Of a DNA stretch of 10,752 nucleotides, positions 1 through 4,716 are shown piece after piece (position 1 is the first letter of the stretch; every line of letters starts with the position of its first letter). The position numbers were made by a program, and so were the translations under genes. The notes below the pieces were generated by a model. That model searched no databases. It was not told the DNA's origin and saw only the letters and a list, made by a program, of their open reading frames with translations. Location of the stretch: positions 1 to 10,752 of the forward strand of contig CAKSGA010000081.1 in assembly GCA_934454435.1 (NCBI GenBank), written 5' to 3'. This stretch comes from an uncultured Oscillospiraceae bacterium (GTDB lineage Bacteria; Bacillota; Clostridia; Oscillospirales; Ruminococcaceae).

Positions 1-177
1 GTGATAAGGGTAGCAGACGGCATGGTAAGCGTCGTTGAAGCAGACTGCCCGGACAAGGTATGCGTAAACACCAAGCCTATTTCCGGCGGACTTGTGCCGA
101 TAATCTGTCTGCCGCACCATCTGGAGATCGTGATAGTGTCCGCACCTGATACTTCCGCAGACGCTGCCGCTTACTGA
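1..177 (+). CDS. NusG domain II-like protein, 3' end only
   Basis: Frame 1 is open from the window edge to a TGA at 175-177, giving 58 visible residues; the gene starts before the window. The translation reads V-I-R-V-A-D-G-M-V and then carries EADCPDKVCVNT, a turn with SGGLVPIICLP, and a final strand LEIVIVS. A short beta domain with a CPDxxC pair and a later ICLP cysteine is the pattern I associate with the NusG domain II family of small secreted or membrane-anchored Firmicute proteins. In that family the cysteines usually follow an N-terminal membrane anchor, which would lie outside this window. The molecular role of the family is not established. No terminator is obvious before the next gene 91 bp downstream on the same strand, so read-through is possible. 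The tail TSADAAAY looks disordered. Family assignment is from motif memory. Confidence 0.72.
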   Translation: MIRVADGMVSVVEADCPDKVCVNTKPISGGLVPIICLPHHLEIVIVSAPDTSADAAAY

Positions 178-268
178 TCATCACATAAAAATCACCGTTC
201 AGTCACCTGCATTTCACATTCTCAGGGTAAAATAAACAAAATCTGTAAGCGATATGGAAAGGAACCTC

Positions 269-1039
269 ATGAAAAGAACCACAACTATACTTCTGGCTGC
301 GCTGCTGCTCTGCACCGGCTGCCAGTCTAAGGACAAGCAGACCCCCGCACCTGACAGCAATTCACCGGGACCCGCCGCCGAAATCACTACCGCTCCCGCT
401 GAAAGCACGGAAGTCTCATCAGACAGTTCAGAGAGCGCTGAAAGCTCTGTAGCCGAGGTTTTCACAGCGGACACATCAGTGACCGAAGAAGCCGCAGACA
501 CTACGGAAGCTTCAACAGATGGTATACTGTTCAAGCCGGGCGTATGGCTTGGGTCCGACTCATATTTCTTCTTTGACAGCGTGGGCGGCGGACAGCTCCT
601 GAGCCTTGAAAATGGTATTGGTGTCGGCTTTGAGATCGAGCCCTGCACCGGAGACACAGTGACGTTCCACATGGGGTCTGCGGATAGCTCCCTCACCTGC
701 ACCGTAACAGAATCCTCTGAAAACAGCGTGACCATAGTAAATGATAACGGCGAGCCTGATACCCTGAATTTCGTCTGCGAGGGGGACGCCAGCACGTTCA
801 CGTTTTACACCAACGAGGAACTCATGACCCTTTCCCTGGAGTATTATCAGGCGCAAACCGGCTACGCTCCTAGTAACGCCGGTGTCCAGAACAACCCTGA
901 CGGTACCGCTTCGATACAACTCTACGACTCTCTGGGAGATCACAATTCCACCTCCGCATGGTACACGGTGGACAGAGTGACCGGCGAGGGCACGGACGAC
1001 ATGACCGGGGAAAGCATCAACATTTCCGCAGCGGGTTAA
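269..1039 (+). CDS. Predicted secreted lipoprotein of unknown function
   Basis: 256 residues. An in-frame ATG exists at 254, but the start at 269 is preferred because AAAGGA (258-263) then sits at normal spacing and the protein begins directly with a signal peptide, MKRTTT then a Leu/Ala core. The lipobox is LCTGC with Cys18 as the predicted acylation site. Residues 19-85 are a Ser/Thr/Glu/Ala/Pro-rich linker of low complexity. Residues 86-185 are beta-rich (GVWLGSDSYFFF, GVGFEIE, VTFHMG, STFTFYTNEE), resembling a small lipocalin-like or barrel fold, with cysteines at 126, 144 and 170. The last ~65 residues contain YYQAQTGYAP and AWYTVDRVTGEGTDD, a tail I associate with other clostridial surface proteins. 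It likely sits on the outer face of the membrane. No enzyme motif is visible. It converges on the pnuC-type gene. Confidence 0.85.
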   Translation: MKRTTTILLAALLLCTGCQSKDKQTPAPDSNSPGPAAEITTAPAESTEVSSDSSESAESSVAEVFTADTSVTEEAADTTEASTDGILFKPGVWLGSDSYFFFDSVGGGQLLSLENGIGVGFEIEPCTGDTVTFHMGSADSSLTCTVTESSENSVTIVNDNGEPDTLNFVCEGDASTFTFYTNEELMTLSLEYYQAQTGYAPSNAGVQNNPDGTASIQLYDSLGDHNSTSAWYTVDRVTGEGTDDMTGESINISAAG

Positions 1040-1051
1040 GTACTTCATAAC

Positions 1052-1081
1052 AAAAAAGGATCTGCAGCATCATGCAGATCC
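1052..1081 (-). terminator. Intrinsic terminator, minus-strand side (hairpin A)
   Basis: Perfect 9-bp stem GGATCTGCA (1058-1066) / TGCAGATCC (1073-1081) with a 6-nt loop. On the minus strand it is followed by TTTTTT (1052-1057), so it can end leftward transcription from the pnuC-type gene. On the plus strand it has no T-tract, because the palindromic repeat begins immediately after it. Confidence 0.7.
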
Positions 1082-1082
1082 C

Positions 1083-1213
1083 CAGCTTGTCGAAAAAGTA
1101 CATATCCCAGGCTGCCGAGAAAGGTACAGATGCTAGGAACCCGCACAACGGCTAGGCTTTGTGCCTGCCGTTGTGCGGAGTGACGACGCAGATGTGCCTT
1201 TATCGACAGTCTG
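1083..1213 (+). repeat. Dispersed palindromic repeat, copy 1 (131 bp)
   Basis: One of three related copies in the window (others at 4518-4713 and 10645 onward), all in the same orientation. The ends are imperfect inverted repeats: CAGCTTGTCGA at the left, TCGACAGTCTG at the right. The centre is a strong hairpin: CCGCACAACGGC (1141-1152) pairs perfectly with GCCGTTGTGCGG (1167-1178), continued after one bulged T by AGGC (1154-1157) / GCCT (1163-1166). An outer stem pairs AAAGGTACAGATGC (1120-1133) with GCAGATGTGCCTTT (1188-1201), two mismatches and one wobble. The left arm is present twice in tandem (TGTCGAAAAAGTACAT near 1089 and TGCCGAGAAAGGTACAGAT near 1113). No ORF. It may be a MITE-like or REP-like element, or a structured RNA module. 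Confidence 0.85.
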
Positions 1214-1214
1214 A

Positions 1215-1245
1215 GGATCTGCAACATCATGCAGATCCCTTTTTT
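1215..1245 (+). terminator. Intrinsic terminator of the lipoprotein gene (hairpin B)
   Basis: Stem GGATCTGCA (1215-1223) / TGCAGATCC (1230-1238), loop ACATCA, followed by CTTTTTT (1239-1245). It is the same hairpin as 1058-1081 with a single loop difference (G to A). Together with hairpin A it looks like a once two-way terminator that has been duplicated around the inserted repeat. Confidence 0.8.
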
Positions 1246-1285
1246 ATTATAATAGCTGTTTCAGCCTTACTACAGCTCCCGGAAT

Positions 1286-1975
1286 TCAATTGGCTGCTGA
1301 ACCCTGACGCTTCCCCATTCTACGCCAGTTGACGAACCCGTAGAGGTCGTTTGCGAGAAAAGCGGAGAAGCAGACCAGCACAGAAATATAACGTATATCT
1401 TCCGCAGAAGCCATCGCCCACAGAACTATCAGTACTATATCGTTGGCGGCATATGCCACGGCGTAGAAAGGGCTTCTGCGGAACACAAGGTACACCGCTG
1501 CAAAGCTGGTCGCAACAGAAATCGTGCTGGGTAACAGGTTAGCCGTATTAAAGTGTTTCAGCACGAAATAGAATGCCGCCGTCACAAGCAGCGTCAATAT
1601 ACCCATGAATACATACTCCCGTAGCTTCAGGTGGTTGACCTTCACCTCAGCTCGATTGTCCGAGGGGTGTCTCAGCCAGGACACCAATGAAAACGCCGCC
1701 ATCGGCATGGACATTCCGAGGTAGGTCAGCATTTCACCGTAATAACGGAACTGCCACGAAATTATACCGTAGAGCACTGCAAAAACTATCGCCATGGCCT
1801 GAGCCGCCGGATGTCCCTTAGCCGCAAATATCAGCGAAGTCACCCCGATAAGCGAAGCCGAAAGCGTCAGCCAACTGCCTCGGTCAAACAACAGGAACGA
1901 AACGACCACTGAAACGACTGAACAGCCCCACAGCAGCCACTCCCCACGACTGAAATAAGATAGTATTTTTCTCAT
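1286..1975 (-). CDS. pnuC: PnuC-family vitamin/nicotinamide riboside transporter
   Basis: 229 residues from ATG at 1975, chosen because GGAGGT lies 4-5 nt upstream (1981-1986). An in-frame ATG at 2008 would add 11 residues encoded by the terminator stem, so it is unlikely. The protein is almost wholly hydrophobic with about 7-8 membrane segments (roughly residues 13-30, 36-52, 58-76, 82-100, 120-139, 148-165, 170-188, 195-213). Family hallmarks near the C-terminus are YAANDIVLIVLW (175-186) and NDLYGFVNWRRM (209-220), matching the Asn/Trp/Tyr motifs of PnuC transporters. PnuC proteins are facilitators for nicotinamide riboside, and relatives carry thiamine or riboflavin, so the substrate is not certain from sequence alone. 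It has its own promoter and an attenuator-like leader, which fits vitamin-responsive control. Confidence 0.85.
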   Translation of the reverse strand: MRKILSYFSRGEWLLWGCSVVSVVVSFLLFDRGSWLTLSASLIGVTSLIFAAKGHPAAQAMAIVFAVLYGIISWQFRYYGEMLTYLGMSMPMAAFSLVSWLRHPSDNRAEVKVNHLKLREYVFMGILTLLVTAAFYFVLKHFNTANLLPSTISVATSFAAVYLVFRRSPFYAVAYAANDIVLIVLWAMASAEDIRYISVLVCFSAFLANDLYGFVNWRRMGKRQGSAAN

Positions 1976-2072
1976 GCAGACCTCCACAAAAAAAGCACCC
2001 GCACACATCTTCTAAGACCTGACGATGTGTGCGAATGCTCAGCATTCTTCTACCCGGTGGCAACTATATTAC
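1976..2072 (-). promoter_or_regulatory. pnuC 5' leader: candidate riboswitch or attenuator
   Basis: Leader of about 97 nt from the predicted transcription start (near 2072) to the ATG. In transcript sense it contains a hairpin GAAUGC-UGA-GCAUUC (2042-2047 with 2033-2038) just upstream of an intrinsic terminator (1988-2038). The 3' arm GCAUUC of the first hairpin is also the first six bases of the terminator stem, so the two folds exclude each other. The ribosome binding site follows the U-tract at once. The 5' part, containing UUGCCACCGGGUAGAA (2048-2063), is unpaired in both folds and is the likely sensor. I do not recognise it as a TPP, FMN, preQ1, SAM or THF element. Alternatives are a protein-binding attenuator or a member of the NAD+/pnuC riboswitch classes. 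Confidence 0.6.
1988..2038 (-). terminator. Intrinsic terminator inside the pnuC leader
   Basis: On the minus strand GCATTCGCACACATC (2038-2024) pairs with GATGTGTGCGGGTGC (2009-1995) over 15 bp, including two G-U wobbles and no mismatch. The loop is 14 nt (2010-2023), and seven T residues (1994-1988) follow directly. It lies upstream of the pnuC start, so it is a regulatory terminator. It would also catch transcripts reading through from the adaptor lipoprotein gene, which has no terminator of its own. Confidence 0.8.
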
Positions 2073-2078
2073 TATGGT

Positions 2079-2107
2079 ATTATAACACGTTTTTCCGGCT
2101 TTGTCAA
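2079..2107 (-). promoter_or_regulatory. Perfect-consensus sigma-A promoter for pnuC
   Basis: Minus strand TTGACA at 2107-2102, exactly 17 bp spacer, TATAAT at 2084-2079. The -35 box begins only 3 bp past the stop codon of the adaptor gene, so pnuC can be transcribed apart from the epimerase-adaptor pair. A promoter this strong followed by a terminator in the leader is typical of genes controlled by attenuation. Confidence 0.85.
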
Positions 2108-2110
2108 GGG

Positions 2111-3130
2111 TCAGGCTTCACCGCCGGAGATCGCCCCGTCAGAGCCCGTGTAAACGCCGGTGCCGGAAGCCAGCACAACGTCCCCCTCGGAAATTCCGTT
2201 CAGTATCTCAGTGTAGCCGCCAAGGCTAACGCCGATAGTGACCTTCAGCTTGTACCGCTCGCCGTTCTCAACAAGCGTGACATAGCTGTCATAGCCGCTG
2301 GTCTTTACCGCCGAGTCCGGAACTGCAAGCACGTTCTTGCGCTCAGTAGTCCTGAATGCAGTTGCCCAGCCGGACATGACCGCCGTTTTCTGATCCTGCA
2401 GGACTTCCTGCATAACGTCGTCCCCAAGGTCGAACACCACACGCTTTGCCGAGTCGCCGAAAGCGGTCGCCGGAGCGACGTCCGGAGCCTCCACTACGGT
2501 CGCATCGTACATTGTCGTGTCAATGCGTAGCTGGAGCTTCTCGCCGAAACGGAGATCCGAACTCTTGTCAAGATATATCGCCGTCTTGCTGACCTCGGAC
2601 ACGGCGCAGCATACCTGTCCCTCGCCGACATCATCACCCTCGCCCACTGCGTACGCAGTGCACACGATACCGTCAAATGGCGCCTTTATCGTGTACTTAT
2701 CCTTTTCCGCCAGCATCATGTCGAGCTTCTTCTGCTCTATCTGGTACTGAAGCTGTGCTTCCTGCCCTCCGCCCAGGGAGGACTCATACGCAGCGTTCAC
2801 GATGGTCTGCTGGTTGCTGATGTCGTAGTCCAGGTCGGAGGAATCCAGCTCTGCGAGCACCTCGCCCTCCTTGACCTCCCTGCCGGTGGTGGCGTTGTAG
2901 CTCCTGACGACAGCGTCCCCGGGGTAGGTAAGGTACACCGCATAGGGATACCCGATGGTCACGCCGAAACTCTCGGTATCTGAGAGGTCCATGTACTTTG
3001 CCTGTGCGACCTCATAGCGGACCTCTTCAGCGCCATAGATAGGGAGCTGTATCTCGCCGGCGGTGTTGTTCCTGGAGCAGCCGGTCATAAGTAATGCGAA
3101 CGCAGCCAGCGCCGCAGCAATTTTCTTCAT
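2111..3130 (-). CDS. HlyD/MFP-type periplasmic-adaptor-like lipoprotein
   Basis: 339 residues from ATG at 3130. The reading frame is open further upstream, but that part overlaps the epimerase gene. GAGGT (3134-3138) gives a good ribosome site, and the protein then starts with MKKIAAALAA and a lipobox LMTGC (Cys18). Residues ~68-98 (PGDAVVRSYNATTGREVKEGEVLAELDS, in two pieces) and ~147-179 (YTIKAPFDGIVCTAYAVGEGDDV) are the two halves of a biotinyl-lipoyl-like domain. They flank a short helical hairpin with Gln/Glu/Lys-rich segments (~100-145). A beta-barrel follows (~180-275), then a membrane-proximal segment ILNGISEGDVVLASG. In Gram-positives such adaptors usually pair with MacB-type ABC exporters, but none is encoded next to it here. 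It starts 20 bp after the epimerase stop and probably shares its transcript. Confidence 0.85.
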   Translation of the reverse strand: MKKIAAALAAFALLMTGCSRNNTAGEIQLPIYGAEEVRYEVAQAKYMDLSDTESFGVTIGYPYAVYLTYPGDAVVRSYNATTGREVKEGEVLAELDSSDLDYDISNQQTIVNAAYESSLGGGQEAQLQYQIEQKKLDMMLAEKDKYTIKAPFDGIVCTAYAVGEGDDVGEGQVCCAVSEVSKTAIYLDKSSDLRFGEKLQLRIDTTMYDATVVEAPDVAPATAFGDSAKRVVFDLGDDVMQEVLQDQKTAVMSGWATAFRTTERKNVLAVPDSAVKTSGYDSYVTLVENGERYKLKVTIGVSLGGYTEILNGISEGDVVLASGTGVYTGSDGAISGGEA

Positions 3131-3150
3131 AGGGACCTCACGTTCTGTGA

Positions 3151-4335
3151 TTATGCCTTTTCTGCGAGTCTGCGCATCATTTCCATGCACATTCTGCCGT
3201 TGTGATAGGGGCACTTCCAGGGATCTACCACCGGCTTGAAGTCAGCGGGCTTCCACTGGTCGTCTATCTGGGAATGCCACTCGCCGCCCGGGCGCTTGTC
3301 GATGATGTGCTCCTGAATGAACTTCCACACGTTGGAGGATATCTCAAAGTACTCCTCGCCGCCGTAGCCCTTCTGGAATGCGTTCATGAAGCCGATAACG
3401 GTTTCCGCCTGGACCCACCAGATGCGCCAGGTGTTGATCTTGTCCTTATCACGCTCGTTCAGCAGGGAGCCGGACGCCTTGTCGTAGGCGATATCGGCGA
3501 TGTTGCGGACGATACGCCTGTTCATCTCAGCGAACTTCGCAGTGAGCTCCGGCTCACCGATCACCTCGGTAGCACGGTCGATGAGCCAGGTCGCCTCGAT
3601 GTCATGGCCGTATGAGTGGATATCACCGATGACGTCCATGTTCTTGTCAAAGAACACCAGCAGCTTGTTTCCTGCCTTGTCAAATATCTTGTCATAGGTG
3701 AGCTCCAGCTGGAACTTCAGGCGCTCCAGCACCTTCGGACTGTGGTCTGCAAGATAAAGCTCGGTGTAGGCTTCCATCATGTGGAGGGTGGTGTTCATGG
3801 TCTTGTCAGCCATGAGCCCGTTCTCGGAGAGCTCATCGTTTGCAAGTTCGCTCTTCCAGTCCCTTGCCATTGTTTCAAGGTAAGCTACATCGTCCGTGGA
3901 GTTCTTCTCTACCAGGTCCATAACGTCGTATGCGAGCTTCAGCGCAGCCTTGTCGCCGCTTGCACGGTAGTAGCTGGAGAGCGCATAGATAAAGAACGCC
4001 TGGCAGTAGGTGTGCTTGAAGTCGTCCTTTACGGTGCCGTCATAGTTCATGCTCCAGTAAACTCCGCCGTACTCCTTGTCCACGCACTTTTCGGTGAGGA
4101 ACTCATACGCATGTCTTGCGTTGTCCAGCAATGCGGGATCGTGGAGCTCCATGTAGGCGTTGGAGTAGAACCACAGTATGCGGGAGTGCAGTATAACGCC
4201 CTTTTCACCCTTTTTGTCGATGTTCAGGGAGCTGTCCATAAATCCGGTGAAGCCGCCGTTCTCATCATCACGCAGCTTGTTCCAGAACGGGATTATGTGC
4301 CCGGTGAGCTCCTGTACAAATTCTTCTCTCTTCAT
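3151..4335 (-). CDS. ce: Cellobiose 2-epimerase
   Basis: 394 residues. It closely resembles the Ruminococcus albus cellobiose 2-epimerase as I remember it, for example HIIPFWNKLRDDENGGF (13-29), KGVILHSRILWFYSNAY (45-61), GDIHSYGHDIEATWL (237-251) and WKCPYHNGRMCME (373-385). The enzyme epimerises the reducing-end glucose of beta-1,4-linked disaccharides at C2, for example cellobiose to glucosyl-mannose, feeding phosphorolysis of mannobiose-type sugars in the cytoplasm. It is an (alpha/alpha)6 barrel of the N-acylglucosamine 2-epimerase superfamily. Expected catalytic residues are present: Arg52, His244, Glu247 and His378. No signal peptide. AGAGGT lies about 7 nt before the ATG. I see no convincing promoter just upstream. 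The adaptor lipoprotein follows 20 bp downstream. No glycosidase or phosphorylase partner gene lies in the window. Confidence 0.93.
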   Translation of the reverse strand: MKREEFVQELTGHIIPFWNKLRDDENGGFTGFMDSSLNIDKKGEKGVILHSRILWFYSNAYMELHDPALLDNARHAYEFLTEKCVDKEYGGVYWSMNYDGTVKDDFKHTYCQAFFIYALSSYYRASGDKAALKLAYDVMDLVEKNSTDDVAYLETMARDWKSELANDELSENGLMADKTMNTTLHMMEAYTELYLADHSPKVLERLKFQLELTYDKIFDKAGNKLLVFFDKNMDVIGDIHSYGHDIEATWLIDRATEVIGEPELTAKFAEMNRRIVRNIADIAYDKASGSLLNERDKDKINTWRIWWVQAETVIGFMNAFQKGYGGEEYFEISSNVWKFIQEHIIDKRPGGEWHSQIDDQWKPADFKPVVDPWKCPYHNGRMCMEMMRRLAEKA

Positions 4336-4517
4336 TTTATGTACCTCTTTTATATTTTGTTCTACCCATCAGTTCCTATTGCCATAAGTGAGGTGACAAA
4401 TCCCGCCAGCAGGCGGAAATGTAAAGATGCGGCAAAGGCGCACCAACAGTCCGGTATGGAAGCCGGACAGCAGAGTACGGGAGGGGCAAGCCCCTCCCCT
4501 ACAAAATCACGTATTCA
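4336..4517. other. Non-coding gap upstream of ce
   Basis: No credible gene. It holds small inverted repeats: CCGCC-AGCA-GGCGG near 4404-4417, GTCCGG (4449-4454) / CCGGAC (4463-4468), and a GC-rich palindrome (4479-4498). On the minus strand TTGTCA (4399-4394) could be a -35 box, but no matching -10 lies 16-18 bp from it. The AT-rich TATAAA at 4354-4349 is too close to the ce start to serve. The ce promoter therefore remains unplaced. Confidence 0.5.
4479..4502. repeat. GC-rich palindrome, copy 1
   Basis: GGGAGGGGC (4479-4487), AA, GCCCCTCCC (4490-4498): a perfect 9-bp inverted repeat followed by CTACA. A near-identical unit lies at 10566-10587. Both sit shortly upstream of a copy of the larger palindromic repeat (15-60 bp). 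Short palindromes of this CGGGxxGGGC...CCCTACA style are common intergenic REP-like sequences in gut Firmicutes; that comparison is from memory. Confidence 0.75.
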
Positions 4518-4713
4518 AGCTTGTCGAAAAAGTACTATCCCAGGCTGCCGAGAAAGGTGCAGATGCTAGGAACCCGCATGACGGCTAGGCTTTGTGCATG
4601 TTGCCCTTTATTGCCCGACATCGTGTCGGGCTCGGGGGCAACTGCACAAACATCGTGTTTGTGCCTGCCGTCATACGGAGTGACAACGCAGATGTGCCTT
4701 TATCGACAGCCTG
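4518..4713 (+). repeat. Dispersed palindromic repeat, copy 2 (expanded, 196 bp)
   Basis: Same ends and arms as the copy at 1083-1213: AGCTTGTCGAAAAAGTAC at the left, CTTTATCGACAGCCTG at the right, and central arms CCGCATGACGGC (4574-4585) / GCCGTCATACGG (4667-4678). It is longer by a 67-bp insertion at the central loop, bounded by two copies of TTTGTGC (4591-4597 and 4658-4664). The insertion folds by itself: TTTGTGCA-t-GTTGCCC (4591-4606) pairs with GGGCAACTGCACAAA (4636-4650). Inside is CCCGACA-TCG-TGTCGGG (4614-4630). Alternatively GCACAAACA-TCG-TGTTTGTGC (4644-4664) can form. The element ends 3 bp from the secA stop codon, so it will be part of, or will form, the secA mRNA 3' end. Confidence 0.85.
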
Positions 4714-4716
4714 ACA

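Noticed and set aside
205..233. Promoter for the lipoprotein gene using TAAAAT at 228-233
   Set aside because: No acceptable -35 box at 16-18 bp; too weak to list as a feature.
1083..1213. tRNA or T-box in the structured repeat
   Set aside because: No cloverleaf, T-loop or anticodon arm; the pairing is a single long hairpin with terminal inverted repeats.
1976..2072. Assignment of the pnuC leader to a named riboswitch (TPP, FMN, preQ1, THF)
   Set aside because: None of the conserved cores of these classes that I know could be found in the leader; the ligand is left open.
3616..4569. Plus-strand open frame (317 codons) opposite ce
   Set aside because: Runs antisense through ce and out into the palindromic repeat; no family features.
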